Assembly (NCBI GenBank): GCA_963921795.1
Contig: OY997645.1
Location: 17,230,365 to 17,294,364, forward strand
From: Nannobrachium achirus
Lineage: Eukaryota > Chordata > Actinopteri > Myctophiformes > Myctophidae
Reading direction: 5' to 3'
Length of the DNA stretch: 64,000 nt
Shown here: positions 1 through 12,645 of the stretch, piece by piece
Layout of the letters: every line of letters begins with the position of its first letter
Numbering within the stretch: position 1 is the stretch's first letter
Notes under the pieces: model-generated
Databases searched by the model: none
What the model was told of the DNA's origin: nothing
The model's input: only the letters and a program-made list of their open reading frames with translations
Position numbers and translations under genes: made by a program

Positions 1-519
1 CTGAAACAGAGCCTAATAGTGCAGTAAAGAATGTAAAGATGCACAGAAATGTAAAGAACATTATGAATACATATGAACCAGCAATGGATCAAATGCTGAC
101 ACAGAAAAACCAAGTAAATGCTACTATAGGAGGAGGTTGGGGGAGATAGAAGGAGTTTGATGAGTTGTCATAGTGGTAGCAGAGAGAGATTTTGAGCAGG
201 AATGAGTGAATGTCTGTCTGCTTAAATACAGTGGGTTACAACATTTAGCGTCGCCAAGTCTAAAATGACACCTAGAGGTGTCAAGAGGTGCCTAGAGGTA
301 CCTCTGTCAAACACGCCTCCAAATTCTTAGCCGCGCCCCCTAGAAATGTGATATTTTATTTCAACGTGTAGTGTGGCTGTTCAGCCACGGGGTGGCGATT
401 CTTCAATATGAGTCGACTATTCGAGTCTATTACTTGTTGGTTACTTGTTATCTCTACCTGCATTGTGAGCTTGTAAATAGTTTCTTTTCAAGTTATTTTT
501 GCACTCAAATTGTAATTAT
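1..519. other. no gene recognised; unclassified intergenic DNA
   Basis: AT-rich, no convincing frame. A small perfect palindrome GACACCTAGAGGTGTC lies near 268-283, in a stretch with several AGAGGTACCT-like words. Function unknown. Confidence 0.4.
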
Positions 520-783
520 TTGTTTAACCCATTTAGGCCTAGGATTATTGACTGCTTTAACTATTGAAAAATAGCAAATATACAAGCACATGTAGATCTG
601 CTATTTTTTTTAAATCATGTTTTTTTTTGCAAGTCTTTGAATATATCTACTTAAAAGCGAACATTTGTAACTCAAATATTTGCTTCTGGGGGGTCCCTGG
701 AATAACATATTTTGAGATGGGGGGTCCGTGGCCAAATACCTGTAATTTTGGGGGTCCTTCACATGAAAAGGTTTGAGAACAGC
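520..783 (-). mobile_element. hAT-like MITE, family A, worn copy
   Basis: Read on the minus strand it runs from a terminus like GGTTTGAGAAC (complement of the CAGTGGTTCTCAAACC end, 772-782) through runs of GGGGGTCC to a shortened palindromic core at 566-607. It ends near TTAACCCATTTAGG at 525-538. The same order of blocks occurs in opposite orientation at 50708-50990, so the two are copies of one family. No intact target duplication is visible here. Confidence 0.6.
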
Positions 784-1088
784 ATGATTTCGATTTTAGA
801 GGAAGGATTTAGAAGTCGGGTCAAAGATCGGGTCAAAGATATTCAAAGACTTGCACTCATTTTCACAATTTTTCAAAAATAGCAGATCTACAAGCTCACA
901 ACACCTCACACTGCAAAGTGTTGTGAGCTTGCAGATTGGCTATTTTCGGCAAATACTTTAGGTGTGGAGGGGAAAAAAGAGCATACTAAGCAGTAAGCAC
1001 AGAGGTTGAGGTACAAAGGGTTGTGGGGGTCCCTGCTTCATCTCTCTCAACTAAGGGGTCCTTGATCTGAAAACGTTGAAGATCCCTT
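784..1088 (-). mobile_element. hAT-like remnant, family D, with palindromic core
   Basis: The right part (about 948-1086) is the reverse complement of the start of the elements at 35360 and 52460: GGGGTCCCTGCTTCATCTCT, AAGGGGTCCTTG, GAAAACGTTGAAGA. A well preserved palindrome at 875-947 (AATAGCAGATCTACAAGC paired with GCTTGCAGATTGGCTATT) lies between it and the family A copy on the left. The duplicated GGGTCAAAGATC at 818-840 is a short tandem repeat. Confidence 0.5.
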
Positions 1089-1090
1089 TG

Positions 1091-1459
1091 CAAAACAACT
1101 CTTTGCCATCAAATCTCTTAACATGTTCACAAAATGGAACTCGTGTTTTCATTTGGTAAACACAGCCATATTTTCACATGACACACACATGCATTCATTG
1201 AATAAACACAACTAGCTTTTGGCTGAACACTACCAAGCATGAACAGAACACTGAAGAGCAAAATTGAAAACACAATTGTCGAAATGGAACACACTGAATG
1301 AATGTCAATTACTCTGGTAAATGAACCAATTCCCTTTTTGTAAAATGACCCAGTGTATGCCCACTTCTCTCATAGACAAACATAAAACAGCACACAAATA
1401 TGCAGACAAAACATTTTATTGACTGTAGGTCTAAACGTTTACCCCCAAACACTCCAAAC
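1091..1459. other. no feature recognised
   Basis: About 370 AT-rich bases between two transposon remnants. No frame, RNA or repeat identified. Confidence 0.4.
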
Positions 1460-1821
1460 AAGCCCACAACGCGTTGTGTGCTTGTAGATCGGCTGTTTTC
1501 AATAGTTTTGTGCGACAGTCTTGTATGATGTAGCATGGCTTTTCTTTACCAAAAGCCGTACACATTTGAAACTTGGAGATACAAGTTTTCTGCCCGACAG
1601 TGACGATATTTTAGTGATTATGTTGCGAGGAAAACGTTGAGCCATTACATAATAGCCATTTTGGTTAGAACTGACTGAAAATAACTTTGTACTTTATATA
1701 ATAAATAATATTTTTTCAAGTGTCCAAATAAATTCAAAATATTATCAAATGATCTCGCGGCACCCCTGGACTGCCGTCGTGGCACCCCAGGGTGCCCCAT
1801 CACCCACTTTGAAAACCCCTG
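1460..1821 (+). mobile_element. hAT-like MITE, family B, 5' truncated
   Basis: Matches the right two thirds of the 450-bp element at 46043-46492 in the same orientation: GCTTGTAGATCGGCTGTTTT, CGACAGTGACGATATT, GGTTAGAACTGACTGAAAAT, then GATCTCGCGGCACCCCTGGA and the terminus TTTGAAAACCCCTG ending at 1821. The left end and left arm of the palindrome are mostly gone. The eight bases after it, GCCTAGAG, have the TA centre seen in the other duplications. Confidence 0.7.
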
Positions 1822-2254
1822 GCCTAGAGTGCCGCATGAAGCCCTGACAGGCCTCAAAGCCCACATCTCCATAAGCCTCCTCCATGGCCTGAAGCAGTGG
1901 GACCTGGCTCTGAATTGCTCGCCTGACCCGAAAGTTTAGAGATTTGAATATTTGTGTGTTGTGGATTGATGCTATGAGATTTTATGTGAGAAGTGTGTGC
2001 AAACCTGAAAAGTGTGTCTTGTGTTTTGACAACAAGGTGATGTGAAATTTACATCAGAGTGTAAAGAAGGAAAGTCAGAGTCTAATATGATAAGGAAATC
2101 TAAAGTAGTAACAAATTGAGTCAAGCGATTGGGGACAGAAGTAAAGGTTGTGAAAATTGTGCCAAATTTAAAAAAAAATTGTTTTAGCAATCGAAAAAAA
2201 ACTGTAAGCTGATTTTGATACTATATACTGTATGTATATATATATTCTAGGGCT

Positions 2255-2324
<70 letters not shown>

Positions 2325-4969
2325 GAGAAGTCATCAAATGACAGAACGTTGTGACACAAACAATTACAAAATAATTGGTTCACACACTGTCCCAAAACAA
2401 CATAAACGTGACATAATAATAATAAGCTAAATATAAGGAAACGAAAAAGACACAACTTTTGTTCACATGTTCAATTGAAATTGTTCTTTATTTGGAAACA
2501 AGGCAGTAGGCAACATTTTTCCAATAGCCTCATAAAGTTGTTCATAAAGATGTATTAGTTGTCCCAGACACCTGGACAAACATTTGATTGTGGTTTAATA
2601 ATAATAATGTAATGCCATCATGGTCATAAATGTAGGCCTAATGCCTGTAGAAATCCTTCTCCATTCCTCCTCTTCTGGTAAATGTCAACGTCTCAGAAGA
2701 AGATGTGACAGCGAGGAGGTTTTTGAGAACCAAGCCTCTGACATGACCAATCGCTTTTGCTTTTGTGAAAGGGTCCCTTTCTAATTACAGAGTGAAAGGT
2801 CAAGTTAAAATGTCAAACTATTATTTACCACACTGTTTTTCAATACTTTTCGGTAATCATGACATTTTGTGAGAAAACATACGTTTACATTGCCAAAGCA
2901 AGTGTCAAAAAATTAAATAAAAACAGTCTATAAGGGAGAACATCACATGGAACATATACAGTAGGACGGTTGGAGGGGGAGCAGCTGACCATATAGGCGA
3001 CCCTCTAGACAAGCTAATTGCTTCCAATACACAAGTATCTGTGCCAAACATTGAACCAGTTCTATTGTCCGCCCGTGTTGAATTGACGGCACACGCAGGC
3101 TTCATTGGTGTACTGAGTACATTTACTCGAGTAGGCTATTTTTATTCCACTACAATCTTTTGAAAACAGTTAGATACTTTGCAAATTTTGATTATTAGGC
3201 TATAAAGGCATACAACCACTTCAGCCCTACATTTAGGCCATTTGAAAATACAAGCTCACAATATTGCTTAATCTGCTCAAAAGTTGTTATTTTGATAGAG
3301 AAATAGCCCATCCCCGTAGATAATGTCCAGAAATATGCTCCATAGGCTATAAATGTTCCGACCTTCATCTTCCAGGTGACTTTTGTTGGTGTTTCACTTC
3401 ACCTCGCTAAAAACCTCCTTTTGCGGGACTCATTGAAATATGCGAACAGACGATAATAATATGGATTTGGGAGCATAGCCTAATTACAAAGCATGTCTCA
3501 TTAAAAACAATATATATTTTATAGTTGAAGGGTAAATACACAGTATAGGCCTATGTAGGCTGGGAACATGACACAGTTCAGTTGAGATTTTTTTTTTTTT
3601 TTTTGGAGGTGGGGGTAGAATACTGTATAGGCTACAGTAGAGCTACATCACGAGTAGACATACAGCCTTTGCAGACAGCCAGGATGTGGAGGCGGGCTTT
3701 GACGCTGGGTGACGCCCTGCTCACATTGAAAGGGACAAAGCCGACGTGTGATATCGGCTGAGTGCCAGGAATGCAGTTTGGCCAGTGCTCTCATAACTGT
3801 ATGCTCAATCCCTCAGGCGCCCCCTGGACTACATGATTATAAATGTTTATAATTGAGAACTGAGAGGTGCAGTAATCAATGATATATAGACACTGTGAAG
3901 TAATGACCACCAAATTGAATTTGTAAATACTAAAGTAAAATACAAATACCTCAACATTGAACTCAAGTAATTCTTAGAACTTAGGTAATACATCATTACA
4001 CCAACACCAATTACATCAAATGCAAAGAAATAGTAGAATTAGTTGGCTAATCTAAGAAAAACATGGGTAGACACATGTTTTCAAACCAACAAGGAAACAA
4101 AGACAGACAAGCGAACAGCAGAGCTTTTCCATAATGAAACATGCTCTCTCTGAAACAGTGGAACTGTTATTAAGTGCTGGTAATAAGCTCATTGTCATGT
4201 GAACTGTTAACTTTATAATTATCCGTTTTAGTCCCATAGCCAGTTTTAAATGGACCCTTACAAATACAAATGAGACATTTAATTAACATTTAATGAAAAA
4301 GTCCTATGCCAAAATGTATTTTTACACCATTTAAAGTATAATTACTCTCTAGTATCTACAGTAGTCTCTTCTGTGGTTCATTTCAATTCATTTCAATCCC
4401 CAGCAAAATAGTTAAACTAATTGCTCTGCTATGCCATCTAGTGTCACTTGACTGTATTGCAGAAGATAAGCTGAAAGGACGGCCTCCTATTTTTAGACAC
4501 TCCCATCTCCAGAGAGACCGGTGGGTGTCCAGAGGTACCTACAGATACCTGAGGCGACTCAATTTTCTGTGAACCACTGTAGACCACATAGATAGAACCA
4601 TTAGGATTGTACAGTAGCTGTGACTGGAGGGTGTATGATGAACACGGGACCGGCTTGACTTCCGTGCCTGCCTCAGCAACCACGATGCTGAATTTATTTT
4701 TACAGTCTATGGAAAACACGCAATTGTGGAAGAAATAATGTCACGAATGATAATAATATGACAGACGGATGAGGAGATAACACCCGGCACACGATGTAGC
4801 TGATTTAAATAACGATTGGAGCTTTCCAGACGCATATTATGCACGCAGTGAATTCCATGCACATACCAAGACATTCACGCTCTTGGTCTAACCATGCTAT
4901 ATGAACACACAGAAGTACAAGAAAAACTGTACCCATAAGCCCAAAAGTAGGGGTGAGATGCCGTGGGAG
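1822..4969. other. intergenic DNA with one (GA)n array, no gene recognised
   Basis: No coding frame with family resemblance. It contains the (GA)n at 2257-2321, a partial core word AAAATACAAGCTCACAA at 3244-3260 (a trace of the palindromic module), a T-run near 3589-3604 and AT-rich filler. No RNA gene recognised. Confidence 0.4.
2257..2321 (+). repeat. (GA)n microsatellite
   Basis: About 65 bases of uninterrupted GA dinucleotides. Confidence 0.97.
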
Positions 4970-5493
4970 TAGGGGTGTAATGATATATAGTAACTGTATC
5001 GAAATATCGTTTTTAACTTAAAAAATTGAAGTATATCGAAATGAAAACAGCTAAAATCGAATCGTATCGTTTTATTTTGTATCGTATCGAATCGGCAGTG
5101 CAAAGAATCGATTGTATCGATACTACCTACTTGTGCATTGTATTTAGCATTTTTAAGAAGAAAAAACTAAAAGGAGGGGGGTTTAATTACTTTTCCTTTC
5201 CATATAGCTACACTGGTCTATCGATAAATGTGTGTAATATCTCTGGGTTCATGTCAAGGTGCAGGTTTTTTTTATATCCATAATAAGACATGTTTCCCTT
5301 AAAAACCTGCACTATCCACACCTTTCACACAGATTTAATTTCTTTGCTAAATAGTCACTATATCGATTTTAAATCATTGAATCGAATCGTATCGTTTCAC
5401 CATGAATGAACCAATATCGTCCGTGTATCGTATCGTCAACCATGTATCGTGATATGTATCGGATCGCTATTAAAATGCATTGTTACACCCCTA
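4970..5493. mobile_element. hAT-type MITE, TAGGGGTGTAA family
   Basis: Terminal inverted repeats TAGGGGTGTAATGATA and TTGTTACACCCCTA enclose 524 bp. It is flanked by a perfect 8-bp duplication CGTGGGAG (4962-4969 and 5494-5501). The interior is rich in ATCGTATCG words and has no transposase frame, so it is non-autonomous. A second copy of similar size (518 bp) lies at 47082-47599. Eight-base duplications and this end type are typical of hAT transposons in fish. Confidence 0.92.
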
Positions 5494-5501
5494 CGTGGGA
5501 G

Positions 5502-7182
5502 CTCAGAGGTACGGCGTCCCCATTCTTTTCAAGCTGCACGCACGTGCCCCCCACATGCACATGCGTGCATGCACGTGCAGCCGTGCACGCACGTCGTCAA
5601 GATGTGTGCGGCGGTCAACACTTCAATCCCCATACCTGGCTGCTTTGCATAACAATACTCGGGCATGCCTCACCTGACACTTACTGTACGTCCTCACAGC
5701 AGGACTTTGCCTTGTATTCTCTGCTAAACAGGCTAACGTGCTTAGCTGCACTAAAAGAGCTCGCATGGGGAACACATAGCGTTAGTGGAGTTCTAACGCT
5801 ATGGTCGGACCAGTTAGGGGAACGTATTCTGGCACAGTGGCACTGTCATACGACTGTTTCGTTTCAGGATAGTGTAGTGTGGGTGAGTCTATTTAAAGGT
5901 ATTTTATATAAAACATATTTTTTATATATAAAAAGGAAAATACCGGTACATTAATTGAAACTAGAATAAAAGCAACAAATTAAGTAGTAGTAACTAAACA
6001 ATAAATATAATTAGACAAAAGTTTTCCATCATGGCAGGCTGGGCGAACACATTGCGTGCACCTGACGCCATGAAAATAGAGTACCTCTACTTCTAAAATC
6101 CACATCACACCACTGCCCAAAAGTATAATCACCTTGATCAAAGTCAGGGTGAAACAAGGACAGTAGTATTATTTTGATGTGTAGTTGGAAGAGGAATCAT
6201 CAAGGTTGCCTACATAGAGACAAGAGAGAGGAGAGATGAGAGAAGGAGAAACAGATGTTAGAGGAAAGAGGAATGAGTTATTGTGAGAAAGATAAGGGGA
6301 GAGCAATATAGCGAGAATACAGATTTGTTTCTTCATATCTGCTCTCCAGTCCTATAGGATTAGGTGATTTCTTTTCCAGCTGAAAACGTGGTGTACTCCA
6401 CCGTACACACATTTTCTCAATAAAATATTACTCTGTGCGGCGTTGAAAAATGCACCTTCTAGAATGCATTAGGCTACCGGTTCCATCAGAGCTACTTCAT
6501 AACAAGAATTACCGTACGCACTATGTTGTAGATTAAATAACCTCGATAGAATATGGAATAAAAAGCCACTTTATTTCAATTTGATGCCATTTGTAATATT
6601 GCTCAAATTTAGCATTTCCTCGTAAATGGATATTTTGGATCAGATGTCTGTGACTTTCAGATATAATGCTTTATGCTCCTTCAATGACTTGAAGGTGGTA
6701 AGTATCTGAATCACTCACTGTAATAAATCAGCCTTTTTAAACTGCCTATAGCATTTTAAGCATGCCTATTCATGTCAGTTTATATTATTTTGCTGTACAT
6801 AGAGAGTAAAGGTTGCCTCCCCACTGAATGTTGGAGAGTTTACTATTGATACTAAAAAAGCAGCCTCGCAGGAACAGAGCAGCCCCTGCAGAACCTTAGA
6901 ACGTTGTTGGAACAAAGTGCTTCTAGATGATAGAAGCTTGCTTCCAGACAAAGTTAACCGAGGCCCTTCATTTGGCACCATTGTGTGAAACTATAGATTC
7001 AGCTCTGCTATTGATGTGGGATCTCTCGCATCTACAAAGCGCGCTCCCTCTTTCCTACGCATCGAAAGGTTAGACTCAAGAGGCCATTAAAACAACGTGC
7101 GTAATAGTCCTAGTAGTCTGTCTACCCCATTCACTTCCACATGTAGAAAAGAGTTAAAAGAATTGTCTCACATCATATTTGC
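5502..7182. other. intergenic DNA, no gene recognised
   Basis: Open frames here (for example 5406-5954) overlap the transposon end and have no family resemblance. A purine/pyrimidine alternating patch rich in CACGTGC and TGCATGCACG lies at 5535-5595. Otherwise nothing recognised. Confidence 0.4.
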
Positions 7183-7206
7183 GGGGGGGGGGGGGGGGGG
7201 GGGGGG
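7183..7206 (+). repeat. G homopolymer (24 G)
   Basis: Uninterrupted G-run with G-quadruplex potential, 50 bases before a long (CA)n. Confidence 0.95.
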
Positions 7207-7257
7207 ATCTGAGTTTGAGCAGCACACATAAAAATGCCCTCATGATTGAATAGTGAT

Positions 7258-7361
<104 letters not shown>

Positions 7362-7756
7362 AGCGTGGTTTGAATTCCCAGGCTGAAAAATGTAAGTGGG
7401 GAAGGTGTATGACTAACACTTCGCCCTCCCTCAAGAACTAATATTGAGGCACCCTTTTGAAAAACGCTTAACCTCCAGCACCCTCAAAGGGCTGCCTCTG
7501 TGGCCCTGAGTAGAATGCAGAGATTATACCGAGCAGCTCCCTGTACTGGTGTGAATGTGTAGAACTGTCTGGAGGTGATGCTTCTGAAACGATGAACCTC
7601 TGGGTCTTTCTCAATGCATTAGTTTGAATTCTCATTGGAATATCCACACCTAAATAACAAGATCCCCTTCCCAGCCAGACATTTTAAATCCCTATTTCCT
7701 TCAGTGCTGCTGCACAGGAGCCAACAGACCAGGCTTCCAGATGGTAATGTAGGCTA

Positions 7757-7880
7757 CATATCGTCGTTGTCAGGCGGAAACCTTGTATGTCCAAAACCTT
7801 GCTTTTTTTTGGTTATTATTTTAAAAGCAATTTAAAATAGTGAAAATAGACGATCTACTAATCTGCTATTTTTTTGGGGG
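7757..7880 (+). mobile_element. family E MITE fragment
   Basis: Begins TATCGTCGTTGTCAGGCGGA followed by ACCTTGTATGTCCAAAACC, which is one end of the element at 42657-42955. It continues to a shortened core AATAGACGATCTAC/ATCTGCTATT at 7847-7872. The other end is missing. The remaining flanking sequence from 7360 to 8106 holds nothing recognised. Confidence 0.55.
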
Positions 7881-8106
7881 GTGCCTCCATTTCACACCAG
7901 AAATGTAGCTAGTCCATAGAACTTGGCATGCTTTCTGGCTGTCTCAAATAAAGTTGTTAACTATGGGAGGGCACTTGACATCTCTGCATCAGGTGAAACC
8001 AAAACTGACTGACTGGCAACCAGCTGATCTCCACAGCTTATTATGCTAGGTTAATTACTAGTTGTCTGTAATTTAACCTGCTGTGCAGTTATAAACGCTT
8101 GAATTA

Positions 8107-8382
8107 GTTCAGGATGCTGCAGCTAGGGTTCTCAATTTTGAACCCATTACCATCGTTTCAGATTTATATCATGGTGCTCTTTTGCACTCTTTCTTTCCTA
8201 CGTCATTATTACTTATTATTTTTTTATTTTTATTTTACTTTAGATGTGTTGTTTTTGTTGTTTTGCTGTTATTTTATATATGCCACTGCATTGTCTGAAG
8301 GAAGCTGAACAAAAATAAGGTTTACTCTTATGTACCTGTACAAAAGATGTAACAATAAAGTACAACCTTGAACCTTGGTTAC
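8107..8382 (+). mobile_element. LINE 3' end remnant (L2/CR1-like)
   Basis: GTTCAGGATGCTGCAGCTAG translates as VQDAAARVL, close to the QNAAARVL motif near the end of L2/CR1-type reverse transcriptase frames. The frame then decays. The segment ends with a tail (ACAATAAAGTACAACCTTGA) that is also present, diverged, at 11778-11868. Dead fragment. Confidence 0.5.
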
Positions 8383-9340
8383 CAGTAAAATTTTGCATTG
8401 AGTATACGTAAGTTATAACTAATAACAAATCTTTGAATTGACAGGCACCCCAATACATTAATTGACGGAGATAGAAGTTGTCCCTCAATAGCCATCTGGA
8501 TGCCCTTTTGTCAATATTACACCCACATCCCTCCCTATTCTTTTGAGAATCAAGACAGAAGGTACTGACAGATGGCCCCTCGTTGTTTTTTATATCATGG
8601 ACAAAAACTAGTTGACAACATCAACAATTTTGATTAAGTGAGCTTGGGTTTGCTTAGTTTTGTTTACACAATGACAAAACATAAAATCGAACTGCCATAA
8701 AACACTGGAAGAAAAAAAAGGAGGTGCAGACAGATGAGAAGAAATTGCTTTTCTGCGTAATGGCGATAGAACAAACTGGTCAATGGATTTGGGAGAACAC
8801 ATCACACCAGAGCAAAAATGTACACGTCATGTCATAAAAAAGGAACTTTGCAAATATGATGCTGAAAACAAGATAATGAGCATGACTGCATTTAAAGTAA
8901 ATGGTCATTTTTAAAGGACCGATTCACCCATTTTCACCCTATCTTAATTTAATTGATCTTGAGGCTCCTTATTATATGATAACATTTTTGTCTACTACCA
9001 TTTTCTATTCCTGAAAGCATTAATAGAAGCCATTCTTCTTGCATTATATTTTATGTATATATTTTTTGTCCCACGATTTTGTAACCCATTTTTCCACAAA
9101 GTGCCAATTGCCTAAGCTGTAATCCTGGGTGTTACTCTCCCTCTGCCAACTTGTTGAAAGCCCCGAACTGAGCTAATGCTTCATTCAATGCATGAGGAGT
9201 GACAAGCCGCTTCTCATCACCTGACAGGGGGAAGTTTCCCTGGTTGGACATACTGTATCGCTTGAAGGAACACGTTATTCCAACAAGTTCCTTTCCAAGT
9301 TCCTATCCTGCGCCCGGCTGACCAGGGGGAGGCAGTATAG
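8383..9340. other. intergenic DNA, no gene recognised
   Basis: AT-rich with no supported frame or recognised repeat. Confidence 0.4.
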
Positions 9341-9344
9341 AGAT

Positions 9345-9565
9345 CAGGATTACTCCATGTTTTTTTGTGAGGGTACCTACCCTAGGGGACACGGGGAGAA
9401 CATGCGAACTCCACAAAGAAAGGCCCTTTGGCCTACCTCACCTAGGGTATGTGCACGGATGATGCGGAGGAGAGAACACACCCCCCATGCCCAGTGTCCC
9501 CGGCGGGAATCAAACCCGGGACATTCTAGCTATACCGACTGTGCCACCGGGACCCGGCCGGGGCA
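9345..9565 (-). mobile_element. tRNA-derived SINE
   Basis: On the minus strand it has an A-box-like TGGCACAGTCGGTA (about 9546-9533) and a B-box-like GGGTTTGATTCCC (about 9520-9508) at tRNA-like spacing. A body follows with GTGGAGTTCGCATGTTCTCC, a phrase common in fish SINE bodies. The tRNA part does not fold into an intact tRNA, so it is a SINE rather than a tRNA gene. Confidence 0.7.
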
Positions 9566-10483
9566 TTAAGTAAAAAAAGAAATATAATAATATATCTTGT
9601 TTGAAGTGACCAAACCCCCCTCCTCAAAGACAGAGTGAATAGACAATTACGATATTATAATGAGCGTAGTGGTGACGATAGGTTGGTCCTTCAATACTTT
9701 TTATGCCCAAGACGTGTTAACACATTTTCGGCGCTAGATGGCGTTCTAAACTAATCCAAACTCTATTACTCAAAAGTATTTTTACTCAGGGGGACGTTGT
9801 CCGATGACATCATGACGCGTCATGACGCTGGAAGCAAAACAATGTTTTGTTTTGTTTTATCAGGACTCCTAAAAACCTCCTCCAATGTTATTCAATAGAG
9901 ACAAACGGCTGCCTACAAATTCATGCCCCCTATTGTGACAGCGCCCCCACTTAGGTAAGGGAGAACGGTGGTGTACTGCAGCTGTCAATGCAATCCTTAT
10001 GAGAAGCAGTAATTTCACTGGTTGAATACAGAGGTTGTAGGGATTTTATTTGTGTTCTAATTATGTGTCCCGTTTGTCTTTCCCTTTTTAATGTGATATA
10101 ACTGCCATTGCAAAATACAACTCACAATATACCATATACCATAATATACTTCATCAGTGAGTCAAAAGTGCTAGGATTGAAAATTTTAAGTTTAAATCAA
10201 TATTGTTTTCAGTTCATGAGGATTATTTTAAAAGTAGGCTAACTAAAGATGAATTGCAATGGCTTCTATGGGCTGGCTTGCAGTACACAGTTCTCTCTTA
10301 CCCGAAGTGGGGCCGCTGTCTAAATTGTGGATGTGAATTCGCAGGAGCCCATGTGTCTCTATGGAGCAATCTTCTCATAGCATGCTGTACTGTGTTGCGC
10401 CGATCTTCATAGAGGATCGCGGCCACTCGCCGCACGGGTGTGCTCGTGCAGCATGCACGCAGTACAGAATATTTTCAGGGGCA
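9566..10483. other. intergenic DNA with a small palindrome
   Basis: Contains the perfect 16-bp palindrome TCATGACGCGTCATGA near 9810-9825, next to a CRE-like TGACATCATGACG. Nothing else recognised. Confidence 0.4.
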
Positions 10484-10499
10484 AAAACAACCTTTTTTG

Positions 10500-10830
10500 G
10501 AGGGAGGGCGATCTCTCCCAGTCCCGGAGACAGATCCCAACAGTAGGGACCCGTCCCCACGTGGAGACGGAGTGCCGTCAGGTAGCAACTGGAGACGGGG
10601 ACACGATTCTCCCGTGGAGAATTCGCGTCCCCGTCCCATCCCCACGGGACGGGAGGACAGAGCACTGTCGCCAGGTAGCACCTAAACCAAACCTTAACCC
10701 AAACCTCAGTAAAACTAACGCTGGTGAAATGCGAACCTGGTGAGTGGCTAACCTGCCGACGCTGGTGAAAGTTAACCTGGTGAAATTCTAACCTGCTATG
10801 AGTGGGGACGGGGACGCGAATAGAGATGGC
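10500..10830. repeat. GC-rich inverted-repeat element
   Basis: ATTCGCGTCCCCGTCCC from 10621 is repeated inverted as GGGGACGGGGACGCGAAT ending 10821, giving ends of about 18-20 bp around 200 bp. The left flank holds further self-complementary blocks (CCCGTCCCCACGTGG, GATTCTCCCGTGGAGAATTC). The interior has degenerate direct repeats around AACCTGGTGAAA. A 3-bp AGA on both sides could be a target duplication. Class unknown. Confidence 0.5.
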
Positions 10831-11215
10831 CCTTGCTGCATTTTTGGGCAGTGAGTGTTTTTAAGTGGTTAACTGCTTGGTTCTCAGACTCTCAACACCA
10901 GCAGAACTAATATCGCTGCTGCATTGCTGTTCTCCTGCTGCATGATGATGAGTCAGTCAGGGAAGCGACTTCTCTGTACTGTATTTTGTATTAGAAACGT
11001 CCTCGGTTGCCTTGCCTTACTATCCCCAAGCTTTGCATTCAACCCATGTTCCAATGCAGTATTACTGGGGAGGTAATTATGGGATGCAAAAGGTCACAGC
11101 TAATTAATCTGAATTGTGTGGTCTGTTGGCTGCTGTCCTAAAATGTCTAGCGGTGACTGAGTGGGCTCAGCATTTAAACTTAAACGCTTGTAGATCAACT
11201 ATAGTGAGTAGAAGA

Positions 11216-11333
<118 letters not shown>

Positions 11334-11479
11334 CCCCCAAAGCAAACACGGCTGCCGACAGTTTTTTTGTAGGCAGCCATTTTGTGGCCCTGGATCTATA
11401 CTTTCTCTCCTTATGATATCTCCTGCATACTGTTTTCTATCCGTCTGTCATTCAATGTTATAAGCTTACTAGGATCTCC

Positions 11480-11868
11480 TTTTAGTTGACCTTGTACTGT
11501 CATGAAACTGCACCTTTTCCTATGCAAACTTCTAATAAAGTCTTCAATCAATCAATCAATTTGGACAACAGGGACATTTCTGCCTAGTAGACCCCATGAA
11601 CAGTGATTTGGGATCAATATAAGTGGGTAGATGAGTCTACTGAAGATTCTATTTTGTGCAGAGTTGTCCTTTAACGCAAAAAGGTTTCTCTTCCCCAACT
11701 GTTGTTTACTTTGCAATTGCTGTCACTGTTGGTATTCTTTCATAACTTTTTTATAGTCTTTTCCCCCTAATTACTTGTCTGAAGAAGGCAAATAAAAATA
11801 AGTTTTACTTTTATGTGCCTGCAACACAAGATGAAACAATATCGTTCAAATTGAACCTGAACCAAACC
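11480..11868 (+). mobile_element. two LINE/SINE 3' tail remnants
   Basis: The first tail ends AATAAAGTCTTCAATCAATC with an ATCA microsatellite near 11535-11562, typical of LINE or SINE 3' ends. The second (about 11778-11868, GTCTGAAGAAGGCAAATAAA then AAGATGAAACAATATCGTTC) is a diverged relative of the tail at 8295-8382. No coding remains. Confidence 0.4.
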
Positions 11869-12322
11869 AGTAAGACTCCCTAATCGGGAGATAAGCGACC
11901 GTCAGGTCACATACACAAACATTAGAAGGCAATGGTAGCCAATCATGAGGGAAAATGGGACGGATCCATGTTGATGACATGACTCTAGAGGCAGGGGCGT
12001 GCACAGACCTTTTGAGGAGGGGGTGCTCAAGTGAAAAAAAGGGCACCTTGTGCGGCGCGTGGAACCGTCGACTGCCTAGTTAGGGATGGACAGTGTTGCA
12101 TTGGTGATTCAATGTTTGGGGGGGACGCCATTTGAATGATGTCACACGGACGGTGCTTACACCTACATTAACATGTTCAGACAATGGCTTATTGATATGC
12201 ATACACGCCCTGCTCTGACATATCTATTGATATGCATGAATCAATTAATTGAATAATCGATTAAGTTAATCATTTATGAGATCAAAGTTAATTATCAAAA
12301 AACATATTATTTGTTATTGGTA

Positions 12323-12645
12323 TCCAGAGACAACACAAACTGATGAATGAAATGAAATATGAATTTAAATTTTTGGATGAAAAAAAAAAGACTATGGCAT
12401 TACTTCTGCAAGTGGTAAATACACACACAGCTGTGCTGAGACTTTCTTCACAACATGAGTTGAAATGAATGCAAGCAAGCAAGCAGCATGTATCTAAGAA
12501 AGACTCAGCACAGTTGTGTGTGTATTTACCACTTGCAGAAATAATGCCATCTAGTCCCTTTGAGTTGAAAGGGACATGAGTCTTTTTTTTTCTTCCAAAA
12601 GTTAAAATTCATAATTCATTTAATTCATTTGTTTTGTCTCTCGGC
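12323..12645. repeat. long inverted repeat (about 125-bp arms)
   Basis: Left arm about 12323-12448 and right arm about 12497-12645 are complementary, centred on a 48-base spacer. Paired blocks include TTCTGCAAGTGGTAAATACA, GCTGAGACTTTCTT and AGAGACAA. The right arm carries an extra block of about 28 bases that is itself a hairpin (GTCCCTTT...AAAGGGAC). Confidence 0.8.

Noticed and set aside
5406..5954. 182-codon open frame
   Set aside because: It begins inside a hAT MITE, crosses its target duplication, and shows no domain or compositional sign of coding.
9500..9560. tRNA gene on the minus strand
   Set aside because: A-box and B-box words are present, but the acceptor and anticodon stems do not form and a SINE body follows.
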